DNA from: Candidatus Stahliibacteriota bacterium
GTDB lineage: Bacteria > Hydrothermota > Tepidihabitantia > SM23-42
Assembly (NCBI GenBank): GCA_004376785.1
Contig: SOIY01000327.1
Location: forward strand, 1 to 6,684
Direction of reading: 5' to 3'
Length of the DNA: 6,684 bases
Part shown: in pieces, positions 1 to 6,638 of the stretch
Position numbering within the stretch: position 1 is the stretch's first letter
Layout of the letters: the number at the start of each line of letters is the position of its first letter
Program-made: the position numbers and the translations under genes
Notes under the pieces: generated by a model
Databases searched by the model: none
Seen by the model: only the letters and a program-made list of their open reading frames with translations
What the model was told of the DNA's origin: nothing

Positions 1-14
1 AGCGGTAGCGAGGC

Positions 15-1134
15 TTATAGGGTATCTTGTTTGGCTTTCATGCTGAGAAAGGCATGGATGAAGTCATCAATCTCACCATCCATTACGCTGTCAATCTGGG
101 ATGTTTCATGGTTTGTTCGATGATCCTTCACAAGCTTGTAAGGATGAAACACATAGGAACGAATCTGATGACCCCAGGCAATATCCGTTTTTTGTGCTTC
201 AAGTTTATTTAATTTTTCCTCCTCCTCCTTTTTATAATAATCATATAATCTTGAACGAAGAATTTTCATTGCGTTAACTTTATTCTGAAACTGTGAACGT
301 TCATTCTGGCATTGAACTGTAATGCCTGTGGGTATATGAACGATTCGTACTGCTGAAGAAACCTTATTGACACTCTGTCCTCCATGACCCCCAGCTCTGA
401 ATGTATCAATCCTTAAATCATCCTCGTTTATCGTAAAATTAATTTCTTCTACTTCTGGGCAAGCAAAGACCGAAGCGAATGAAGTGTGACGTCGGGCATT
501 TGTGTCGAATGGAGATATACGAACCAATCGGTGTATGCCGACTTCAGCTTTTAACAAACCATAAGCATAATTACCTACTACTTCGACAGTAGCATCTTTG
601 ATACCTGCAACATCACCAGGTAGAAGATTGAGAACCCGATAAGAAAATTTTTTCATTTGGAGCCACCGCAAATACATTCTAAACAACATTTCTGCCCAGT
701 CACAGGATTCGGTCCCGCCGGCACCAGGATGGATGGTCAAAATGCAGTTTTTTACATCATCATCTTTTCCTAAAAGAAGTTTGACATCCAGGTCCTTAAT
801 TTTTCTATAAATCCCTTTAATTTCATTTGCTGCTTCACTTATGATTTTTTCATCTAATTTTGGCAATGATATTAAACCAGACAACAACTCAACATCATCT
901 TCAATGCTTTTGATCTCATCAAGCCAGAATTGTTTCTGACTGATTTCTGACATAACCTTCTGCGCTTTAGACTTGTCGTTCCAGAAATCTGAAGCAGTGG
1001 TTTTTTTCTGGAGTTTTTCTACATCTTGTGCAATTTTCTCAAGGTCAAAGATGCTCCTTTAGATTCTGAAATTGTAATTTTAAATTTTTTATCTCCTCGA
1101 GGTTTATACTGTTTATATCTGATGTCTTTTTCAT
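15..1134 (-). CDS. prfB: Peptide chain release factor 2 (RF2), expressed by programmed +1 frameshift
   Basis: RF2 recognises UGA and UAA stop codons on the ribosome and triggers peptide release. The gene is in two frames: ATG at 1134 opens 29 codons ending in TGA (1047-1045); skipping one base and reading from GAC at 1046 continues to the TAA at 17-15, giving about 372 residues, the normal RF2 length. The joined N-terminal part contains DFWND, typical of RF2. In full-length numbering the stop-reading tripeptide SPF is at about 207-209 and the catalytic GGQ at 251-253, with Ala at the position equivalent to E. coli residue 246. SPF, rather than the RF1 PxT motif, together with the frameshift, separates it from prfA. 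The start lies 3 nt after the rpmE stop with only a weak GAAGAG ribosome site inside rpmE, so it is probably the last known gene of the rho-rpmE-prfB unit. The ATG at 953 is internal. Confidence 0.96.
1044..1060 (-). promoter_or_regulatory. prfB programmed +1 frameshift site
   Basis: On the minus strand this reads AAAGGAGCATCTTTGAC. It contains an internal Shine-Dalgarno-like AGGAG, a 3-nt spacer, the slippery CTT codon and an in-frame TGA followed by C. This matches the E. coli prfB element in order and spacing. By established mechanism, low RF2 lets the ribosome pause at UGA and slip from CUU to UUU, so RF2 controls its own synthesis. After the slip, the frame runs without a stop into the RF2 body. 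Confidence 0.96.
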
Positions 1135-1137
1135 ATA

Positions 1138-1374
1138 CTAATCACTCTTCTTTTTTTTCTTTGGTTTAGTTGCCTTTTTCTTAGAATATTTTCTTATAAA
1201 TTTTTCTACTCTGCCTGCTGAATCCACAATTTTCTGTCTTCCAGTAAAAAATGGATGACATTTAGAACAGAGGTCAACTGAGACCTTTTCTACAGTAGAC
1301 CTTGTTTCAATTTTATTACCACAGGCACAGGTAATAACACAATGAACATATTTTGGATGGATTTTCTTTTTCAT
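1138..1374 (-). CDS. rpmE: 50S ribosomal protein L31 (zinc-binding form)
   Basis: This is a 78-residue L31, a small protein of the large ribosomal subunit near the central protuberance. The N-terminus MKKKIHPKY and the block CSKCHPFFTG are family hallmarks. Four cysteines (Cys16, Cys18, Cys36, Cys39) match the zinc ligands of the C+ form, so this is not the zinc-free paralogue. The C-terminus carries a lysine-rich tail (about residues 65-76), slightly longer than the 70-residue E. coli protein. The ATG is preceded by a strong AAGGAGG at 1387-1381 that overlaps the rho stop codon, so translation is likely coupled to rho. The stop TAG is 3 nt before the prfB start. Confidence 0.97.
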   Translation of the reverse strand: MKKKIHPKYVHCVITCACGNKIETRSTVEKVSVDLCSKCHPFFTGRQKIVDSAGRVEKFIRKYSKKKATKPKKKKKSD

Positions 1375-1380
1375 AACAAA

Positions 1381-1387
1381 CCTCCTT
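1381..1387 (-). promoter_or_regulatory. rpmE ribosome binding site overlapping the rho stop
   Basis: AAGGAGG lies 6 nt before the rpmE ATG and shares bases with the rho TAA (1388-1386). The overlap suggests that ribosomes terminating on rho reinitiate on rpmE. Confidence 0.85.
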
Positions 1388-2642
1388 ATGCTTCTCCACT
1401 CATTGAATCCAGAAAATCTTTGTTTGTTTTCGTTCGCCTCATTTTCTCCGTAAGAAACTCCATCTGTTCAATGACATTCATTTCTGATAAAAACTTACGC
1501 AGAATCCATAGTCGGTTAAGTTCAGACTCAGTAAGAATCAATTCCTCTTTTCTTGTACCTGATTTATGCAAATCAAGGGCAGGATAAATTCTACGATCAG
1601 AAAGTTTTCTATCAAGAATAAGCTCAAGGTTACCAGTTCCTTTAAATTCTTCAAAGATAATCTCGTCCATTCTGGAACCTGTGTCGATCAAAGCAGTTGC
1701 AATTATCGTTAAGCTTCCACCTTGTTCAATCTTACGTGCGGCACCAAAAAATTTCTTCGGTTTCTGAAGAGCAGTTGAATCTAATCCCCCAGATAATGTT
1801 TTCCCGGAATGCGGCACGATGGCATTATGGGCTCGCGCAAGTCGTGTTAAACTATCAAGTAATATTACAACATCCTTTTTTGCCTCAACCATCCTTTTTG
1901 CTCTTTCAAGAATTATCTCAGCAACCTCAGTGTGCCGATTTGGCGTCTCATCGAATGTGGATGAGACCACTTCAGCATCTACTGAACGTTCGAAATCAGT
2001 AACTTCCTCAGGTCTTTCATCAATTAAAAGCACAATAAGAGTTATCTCAGGATGGTTGGTGGTTATTGAGTTAGCAATTTTTTGAAGAATTACTGTTTTA
2101 CCAGCACGTGGTGGGGAAACGATCAGCCCGCGTTGTCCTTTACCAATGGGTGTAAATAAATCAATAGTTCTCATTGTAAAGTCGTTTTTGTCCTTAATTT
2201 CAAGGTGAATGCGTTCGTTGGGATAGAGTGGTGTAAGACTATCAAAGACAACGCGTGACCGAAATTCAGCAAGCGGAATATTGTTAATGTATTCAATCTT
2301 TATCATAGCAAAGTATCTTTCGCCTTCACGAGGCGGCCGTGCGAGCCCTTTTATATGATCACCAATCTTCAGATTGAATTTACGGATCTGCGAAATCGAT
2401 AAATAAATATCATCCGGGCTCTGTAAATAATTATAATTAGGTGATCTGAGAAAACCATAGCCATCTGCATGAATCTGTAAAACACCTTCCACAGGTACAA
2501 GGTCAGACCTTTGGGTATCAGCTTCAACAATTGCATGAATCAGATCTTGTTTCTTCAAATCGGTATAATTAAAAAGACCCAGTCCCCTTGCAATATCATG
2601 AAGCTCTGTTACCTTCTTTTTCTTAAGTTCAATTATTTCCAT
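1386..2642 (-). CDS. rho: Transcription termination factor Rho
   Basis: Rho is the hexameric RNA-dependent ATPase and helicase that ends transcription of untranslated RNA. The protein has 418 residues, against 419 in E. coli, with no large insertion. The N-terminal helical domain (about 1-45) is followed by the cold-shock-like primary RNA-binding domain (about 50-120), with DGYGFLR at 60-66 and RPPREGERYF at 102-111. The ATPase core has Walker A PPRAGKT at 177-183 (an Arg where E. coli has Lys181), LIDERPEEV with the catalytic Glu209, Walker B VVILLD ending at Asp263, the Q-loop around LSGGLD (283-288) and the R-loop within TGSRMDEIIFEEFKGTG (321-337). The residues DER at 208-210 and Ser264 line up with part of the bicyclomycin pocket. 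The start at 2642 has GGAAGG 6 nt upstream. The gene is preceded by its own promoter and a long leader, and rpmE follows 11 nt downstream. Confidence 0.98.
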   Translation of the reverse strand: MEIIELKKKKVTELHDIARGLGLFNYTDLKKQDLIHAIVEADTQRSDLVPVEGVLQIHADGYGFLRSPNYNYLQSPDDIYLSISQIRKFNLKIGDHIKGLARPPREGERYFAMIKIEYINNIPLAEFRSRVVFDSLTPLYPNERIHLEIKDKNDFTMRTIDLFTPIGKGQRGLIVSPPRAGKTVILQKIANSITTNHPEITLIVLLIDERPEEVTDFERSVDAEVVSSTFDETPNRHTEVAEIILERAKRMVEAKKDVVILLDSLTRLARAHNAIVPHSGKTLSGGLDSTALQKPKKFFGAARKIEQGGSLTIIATALIDTGSRMDEIIFEEFKGTGNLELILDRKLSDRRIYPALDLHKSGTRKEELILTESELNRLWILRKFLSEMNVIEQMEFLTEKMRRTKTNKDFLDSMSGEA

Positions 2643-2805
2643 CTAACACCTTCCATTTTATAAAAATTTTGTTTCTCCTTTTCTTTTTAATCTATCCCTA
2701 ATCCATATAGCATACAACAGGATCAACTTACTCTCATTGGCTCAGTTAGAAATGCAGGATTTATTTTTCATATATCATTATATGTCTTGGTAAGAAATTA
2801 AACAT

Positions 2806-2823
2806 TATTTACTGCAGTAAATA
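2806..2823. repeat. 18-bp perfect palindrome in the rho leader
   Basis: TATTTACTGCAGTAAATA reads the same on both strands and is centred between 2814 and 2815. With no unpaired loop it looks more like a DNA-binding dyad than an RNA hairpin. It lies about 110 nt downstream of the predicted rho transcription start. Its function is unknown and I do not recognise it as the operator of a named regulator. Confidence 0.6.
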
Positions 2824-2931
2824 CCTGTCCTACATCTCATACACAAAGAAAGATCAAATTACTCCAATTAATGCATCTTCCGATAACTTCTCCATACTCC
2901 TTTTCATTCATTGGATAAATAATGATAAAAT

Positions 2932-2959
2932 ATTATAATGATAATTTTTTATTTGTCAA
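2932..2959 (-). promoter_or_regulatory. Sigma70-type promoter upstream of rho
   Basis: TTGACA at 2959-2954 and TATAAT at 2937-2932 are both perfect consensus hexamers with a 16-nt AT-rich spacer. Transcription would start near 2925, giving a leader of about 280 nt before the rho ATG. The promoter lies just after nadA and points toward rho, so the rho-rpmE-prfB unit probably has its own transcription start. Hexamers and spacing are seen directly; activity is inferred. Confidence 0.85.
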
Positions 2960-2966
2960 GACCTAA

Positions 2967-3006
2967 ATTCAAAGATTACGGTGATGGAACATAGATTACA
3001 CAGATG
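2967..3006 (-). repeat. Imperfect 20-bp tandem repeat downstream of nadA
   Basis: Two adjacent 20-nt units on the minus strand, CATCTGTGTAATCTATGTTC (3006-2987) and CATCACCGTAATCTTTGAAT (2986-2967), agree at 13 of 20 positions and share the core GTAATCT. They begin 14 nt after the nadA stop and end just before the rho -35 box. The phrase resembles the CTGTGTAATCTGTG-type degenerate intergenic repeats that I recall from several bacterial genomes, but I cannot verify that link here. Confidence 0.45.
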
Positions 3007-3020
3007 AGAAATTCAACAGA

Positions 3021-3926
3021 CTAGATTGCGATCATTTTCTCGATTGCCTTTAGTGCTGCTTGTCGGACAGATTCTTCCACGTTTATTTCGAATTTCAAAT
3101 CCTCTAATGCCCAGAACACTTTTTCTAAATTGCTCAGTTTCATATTAGGGCAAACAGCATTAGGGCTACCTGCAATAAATTCCTTTGTTGGGTTCTCCTT
3201 TTTTAAGCGATAAAGCATGCCTACCTCAGTACATATAATAAATTGCTCTGCCTTACTTTTTCCGGCATAGGTAATCATCTGTGATGTCGAACAGATCGCA
3301 TCGGCAATTCCTTGAATTTCAAGCCGGCATTCAGGATGAACCACAATTTCCGCATCAGGATATTCGTCTTTCAACTTCAATAAACCTTCTTTTGAAAAAA
3401 CCATATGGGTTGGGCAGTACCCTGACCATAGATAGAATTTTTTGTTTTTCATGCGATTCGCTATATATGAACCGAGGTACTTATCTGGTGTAAATATAAT
3501 TTCGTCATTTTTGACCGAATTGACTACTTTAACCCCATTTGCTGAAGTACAACAAATATCTGAAAGTGCCTTTACGTCAGCTGTTGAATTTATGTAAGTG
3601 ACCACAGCTGCATCAGGATGTGATTCTTTCTTTTTTTGTAATTGTTCAGCAGTAATCATATCAGCCATTGGACAACCTGCATGCAGATCAGGCATTATAA
3701 CCATTTTATCCGGATTGAAGATTTTCGCAGTTTCCGCCATAAAACGGACACCACAAAAAAGAATTACCTTACAATCTGTAGTGTGTGAAATTTTTGCAAG
3801 ATCTAATGAATCTCCTACATAATCGGCAATGTCCTGAATTTCTGGTAGTTGATAGTTATGAACCAATATTATTGCCCTTCTTTTTTCCTTTAATAGATTT
3901 ATCTTTTTAATAATATTTGTTTGCAT
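3021..3926 (-). CDS. nadA: Quinolinate synthase A
   Basis: NadA is the cytoplasmic [4Fe-4S] enzyme that condenses iminoaspartate with dihydroxyacetone phosphate to quinolinate in de novo NAD synthesis. At 301 residues it is the short form, close to the Thermotoga enzyme (298). The three cluster cysteines are Cys85 (GCPMADM), Cys171 (YCPTHM) and Cys259 (VCPNMK). Substrate-site residues are also in place: His23 and Tyr25 (HNYQ), Ser40 (VGDS), Tyr111 and Asn113 (YINSTAD), Ser128 (CTSAN), His197 and Glu199 (HPEC), and Thr214. All three pseudo-symmetric domains are present, so the enzyme should be active. The gene starts 8 nt after the M23 stop with no visible Shine-Dalgarno in the AT-only spacer, so translation probably depends on coupling to the upstream gene. 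The partners nadB (or nadX) and nadC are not in the window. Confidence 0.97.
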   Translation of the reverse strand: MQTNIIKKINLLKEKRRAIILVHNYQLPEIQDIADYVGDSLDLAKISHTTDCKVILFCGVRFMAETAKIFNPDKMVIMPDLHAGCPMADMITAEQLQKKKESHPDAAVVTYINSTADVKALSDICCTSANGVKVVNSVKNDEIIFTPDKYLGSYIANRMKNKKFYLWSGYCPTHMVFSKEGLLKLKDEYPDAEIVVHPECRLEIQGIADAICSTSQMITYAGKSKAEQFIICTEVGMLYRLKKENPTKEFIAGSPNAVCPNMKLSNLEKVFWALEDLKFEINVEESVRQAALKAIEKMIAI

Positions 3927-3934
3927 TATTTAAT

Positions 3935-4840
3935 TTAATCAACAATGGATGGTGAAGTAAGTATATAGTTGATTGGATCTACCGGCACCTGTGATATACG
4001 AACTTCGTAATGAAGATGGGGTCCGGTAGATTTACCAGTATTCCCAACATAAGCAATAATATCTCCTCTTTTTATTTTTGTACCTACTGTAACTTTGATT
4101 CTTTGACAATGGGCATATAATGTACTGAAACCATATCCATGGTCAATCTTTAAGGTTAGACCAAAACCACCTCTATTACCGACAGATTTTACAATACCAT
4201 CAGCAGGTGCAATAATGGGGGTTCCTGGTGGCGCAGCAATGTCCAATCCTTCATGCATCTTTATCTGACCGGTAAAAGGATCAATCCGATACCCGAAACC
4301 GCTGATAAACCATCCTTGAACAGGAATAATAGATGGCGTATGATCCCTTAGATATCTCTTCTCTTCAAAGTGTATTAGAAGCATATCATAACTTTCTTTT
4401 TGTAGTCTTGATCGTGCTACTAAATTATCCAGGATTTGCGATAAACTAGCAAGCTCGTTACGCATCTCAGTCGATAATCTGCTACTGTCATAATGATTGG
4501 CATAACCACCAACACCCATATTTCGCACATCGTCATCAATTGGTTTTAACGAAGCGAATGTACGGAGTTTTTTATCATGTATTTCTAAGCTATCTATGAA
4601 AATATTCAAACTTGAAATTTCCCGTTCTATTCTATCAATTTCCTGGTGTATAATCTTATTTTCTGCGTTCAATTGTACTAATCTGTTTTGATCAACCTTG
4701 TGGGATGTAAAAACAGTAATATTATATATAAAAAAAGCCAAAAGACCAATACAAACCGACGCACCTATAATTAGAAACACAAATTTTATGTACAAATTTA
4801 TTCTTCTATTATCTTTGCCTGAAATTAAAATAATATCCAA
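3935..4840 (-). CDS. Membrane-anchored M23 (LytM-type) peptidase with coiled coil
   Basis: This is a probable zinc endopeptidase that cuts peptide cross-links in peptidoglycan, or regulates such cutting. A short cytoplasmic N-terminus (1-16) is followed by one membrane helix (about 17-43), a coiled coil (about 48-95), a helical linker (about 120-163) and the M23 domain (about 175-295). Zinc ligands are His196 and Asp200 (HEGLD) and His277 (HLH); the catalytic histidines are His244 (YAH) and His275. All are present, so it is likely active rather than an EnvC- or NlpD-like activator. The start is TTG, with GGAG 7 nt upstream and no ATG, GTG or other TTG between it and the upstream in-frame stop; the N-terminal pattern IILISGKDNRRINL fits related proteins and supports it. 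It has its own promoter and precedes nadA by 8 nt. No specific gene symbol is justified. Confidence 0.9.
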   Translation of the reverse strand: MDIILISGKDNRRINLYIKFVFLIIGASVCIGLLAFFIYNITVFTSHKVDQNRLVQLNAENKIIHQEIDRIEREISSLNIFIDSLEIHDKKLRTFASLKPIDDDVRNMGVGGYANHYDSSRLSTEMRNELASLSQILDNLVARSRLQKESYDMLLIHFEEKRYLRDHTPSIIPVQGWFISGFGYRIDPFTGQIKMHEGLDIAAPPGTPIIAPADGIVKSVGNRGGFGLTLKIDHGYGFSTLYAHCQRIKVTVGTKIKRGDIIAYVGNTGKSTGPHLHYEVRISQVPVDPINYILTSPSIVD

Positions 4841-4857
4841 TGCATATCTCCAATTGT

Positions 4858-4885
4858 ATTATACGAAGTATTCAGAAAATGTCAA
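4858..4885 (-). promoter_or_regulatory. Sigma70-type promoter upstream of the M23 gene
   Basis: TTGACA at 4885-4880 and TATAAT at 4863-4858 are perfect hexamers with a 16-nt spacer, the same architecture as the rho promoter. The expected start near 4851 coincides with the GGAG ribosome site (4851-4848), so the leader would be only about 10-12 nt. It probably drives the M23 gene and nadA. Confidence 0.82.
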
Positions 4886-4886
4886 T

Positions 4887-4909
4887 GGTAAAGCGCGGGC
4901 CGCCACACC
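4887..4909 (-). other. GC-rich weak hairpin downstream of hutU
   Basis: In an otherwise AT-rich spacer, the minus-strand RNA here can fold as GGU/ACC, a G.U pair, a U.U mismatch, a G.U pair and GCG/CGC around a 5-nt loop. The two G.U pairs hold only on the minus strand. There is no following U-tract, so it is not a convincing intrinsic terminator, but it could stabilise the end of the hutU transcript. Confidence 0.3.
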
Positions 4910-4918
4910 CTATAACGA

Positions 4919-6604
4919 CTACCGATCTTTTGCCATTGGTATCTTAATCCCCTTTTTCCCGGCAAATTTAATTGCGTCTTTGTATCCAGCATCAGAGTGC
5001 CTGGCAATACCAATTCCTGGATCATTGGTCAAAACCCTTTCAATACGTGTATCCATATCCTTTGTACCATCACAAACCAAAACCTGACCCGCGTGTATTG
5101 AGTAACCAATGCCAACACCACCACCATGATGAATTGATACCCATGAAGCGCCACAAGCAGTGTTGAGCAAACCATTCAGTATAGGCCAGTCTGCAATGGC
5201 GTCTGAGCCATCAAGCATACCCTCAGTTTCTCTGTATGGCGACGCTACTGAACCAGTATCTAAATGGTCTCTTCCAATAACTATTGGTGCTTTAATCAGA
5301 TTTTCTCTGACCATCCGATTTATCTCTAAACCGAATTTATCCCTTTCACCATAGCCGAGCCACAAAATTCTTGATGGCAACCCCTGGAAAGGAATCTTCT
5401 TCTGGGCAAGTTCAATCCACCTGCGAATGGATTCATCATCACCGAACATTTCAAGAACTTTCTTGTCAGTTAAGTAAATATCATTTTTGTCACCAGAAAG
5501 CGCTACCCAGCGGAATGGTCCTCTACCTTTACAGAACAGAGGTCTGATATATTCAGGCACAAAACCGGGTATTGAAAATGGGTTATCCACACCAGCTTTT
5601 TTTGCCTGACCTCGAATATTGTTTCCGTAATCGAATGCTATCGCACCTTTTTTCTGCATTTCCAGCATTGCCTCCATTTGTCTGGCAATTGATTCCAATG
5701 CTCTTTTTTTATATTCTTCAGGGTCTCTACTCCGCAATGCAATCGCTTCATCTAAACTCATACCTCCAGGGACATAACCATTCAACGCATCATGGGCCGA
5801 GGTTTGATCAGTTAAAACATCAGGGATTATTCCTCGCTTGACCAGTTCTGGCTCAATATCTGAAGTATTACCAACAAGCCCAACAGAAAGTGGCTTTCGT
5901 TTTTTTACTGCATCAAAGACTAATTTCAGTGCTTCATCCAAGTCATTAACCATAACATCACAGAATCCTTGTTTAATTCGTTTTTCAATACGTTTTGGGT
6001 CAACCTCAATATCAAGAATTATACCTTGATTCATCGTAACAGAAAGAGGTTGGGCACCGCTCATTCCTCCCATGCCACCTGTAAGAATCCATTTGCCCTT
6101 TAATGAACCGCCAAAATGCTTTTGTGCACAGGCTGCAAAGGTTTCATATGTTCCCTGGATTATCCCCTGTGTACCAATGTAGATCCAGGAACCAGCAGTC
6201 ATCTGTCCATACATTATTAAACCAAGGGCTTCAAGTTTTCTAAAATAGTCCCAGTTTGCCCAAGCAGGCACCAGGAGTGAATTGGCAATCAGAACTCGTG
6301 GTGCATAACTGAATGTTTTAAAAACCCCTACTGGTTTTCCTGATTGGATAAGAAGTGTTTCGTCATCCGCCAGATTTTTTAATGATTCAACTATAGCATT
6401 ATAACATTCCCAATTTCTTGCTGCCCTGCCACTACCACCGTACACAATCAACTCTTCAGGATTTTCAGCAACATCAGGGTTTAAATTATTCTGTAACATC
6501 CTTAAAGCTGCTTCCTGTTGCCAACCCTTGCAAGAAATTTTTGTTCCATGTGGTGCAGAAACCGGTTTATACACAAACTTCTTCACTGTTTTTGTTTTCT
6601 TCAT
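4919..6604 (-). CDS. hutU: Urocanate hydratase (urocanase)
   Basis: Urocanase adds water to urocanate to give imidazolone propionate, the second step of histidine degradation, using tightly bound NAD+ as an electrophile. The protein has 561 residues, close to the 557 of the Pseudomonas enzyme, and is collinear with it. Visible motifs are YGGSGRAARNW (55-65, with the Tyr equivalent to Tyr52), GQMTAGSWIYIG (133-144), the NAD-binding GGMGGMSGAQP (176-186), DQTSAHD (266-272), FDYGNNIR (324-331), GPFRW (362-366, with the Arg equivalent to Arg362), GRDHLDTGS (444-452) and HHGGGVGIG (492-500). The odd point is Leu414 in PSRILWLG, where the Pseudomonas enzyme has the activity-critical Cys410. AAGGAGG stands 4 nt before the ATG. 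hutH, hutI and other hut genes are not seen within the window. Confidence 0.97.
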   Translation of the reverse strand: MKKTKTVKKFVYKPVSAPHGTKISCKGWQQEAALRMLQNNLNPDVAENPEELIVYGGSGRAARNWECYNAIVESLKNLADDETLLIQSGKPVGVFKTFSYAPRVLIANSLLVPAWANWDYFRKLEALGLIMYGQMTAGSWIYIGTQGIIQGTYETFAACAQKHFGGSLKGKWILTGGMGGMSGAQPLSVTMNQGIILDIEVDPKRIEKRIKQGFCDVMVNDLDEALKLVFDAVKKRKPLSVGLVGNTSDIEPELVKRGIIPDVLTDQTSAHDALNGYVPGGMSLDEAIALRSRDPEEYKKRALESIARQMEAMLEMQKKGAIAFDYGNNIRGQAKKAGVDNPFSIPGFVPEYIRPLFCKGRGPFRWVALSGDKNDIYLTDKKVLEMFGDDESIRRWIELAQKKIPFQGLPSRILWLGYGERDKFGLEINRMVRENLIKAPIVIGRDHLDTGSVASPYRETEGMLDGSDAIADWPILNGLLNTACGASWVSIHHGGGVGIGYSIHAGQVLVCDGTKDMDTRIERVLTNDPGIGIARHSDAGYKDAIKFAGKKGIKIPMAKDR

Positions 6605-6608
6605 TAGA

Positions 6609-6615
6609 CCTCCTT
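6609..6615 (-). promoter_or_regulatory. hutU ribosome binding site
   Basis: AAGGAGG lies 4 nt before the hutU ATG at 6604. It is a near-consensus site and fixes the start. Confidence 0.85.
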
Positions 6616-6638
6616 CATCAAAATGGTTATTGGCTCAG

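Larger units (their letters stand above)
2643..3020 (-). other. Non-coding gap and rho leader region
   Basis: This 378-nt AT-rich stretch separates nadA from rho. It holds, in transcription order, an imperfect tandem repeat (3006-2967), a consensus promoter (2959-2932), an 18-bp palindrome (2823-2806) and a purine-rich segment before the rho ribosome site GGAAGG (2654-2649). The predicted leader is about 280 nt, similar in scale to the long regulated rho leader known in E. coli. Short open frames starting at 2911 (24 codons) and 2907 (17 codons) lack a properly spaced ribosome site and are not called. I see no GC-rich hairpin with a T-tract after nadA, so termination there is not explained by an intrinsic terminator. 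Confidence 0.7.

Noticed and set aside
15..953. A 312-residue RF2 starting at the ATG at 953
   Set aside because: It would lack the N-terminal domain. The upstream +1 frame is open back to a textbook frameshift site, and the purine run before this ATG is only 2 nt away, too close for a ribosome site.
2643..2665. ATG at about 2656 as an earlier rho start
   Set aside because: It is in a different frame and stops after seven codons; the ATG at 2642 has a well-spaced GGAAGG and gives the family-standard N-terminus.
2777..2782. A second TATAAT on the minus strand inside the rho leader
   Set aside because: No acceptable -35 box at 16-18 nt upstream; the word is expected by chance in such AT-rich DNA.
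2837..2911. Small leader open frames before rho (24 codons from 2911; 17 codons from 2907, with an internal ATG at 2895)
   Set aside because: There is no properly spaced ribosome site; the only AAGGAG lies 1 nt before an internal ATG. No recognisable peptide or codon pattern supports them.
4887..4909. Intrinsic terminator after hutU
   Set aside because: The stem is short and interrupted and is not followed by a run of T; it was kept only as a weak structure.
4698..5087. Plus-strand open frame of 129 codons, and other plus-strand frames across the window
   Set aside because: They are antisense to well-conserved genes, lack ribosome sites and look like no known protein family.
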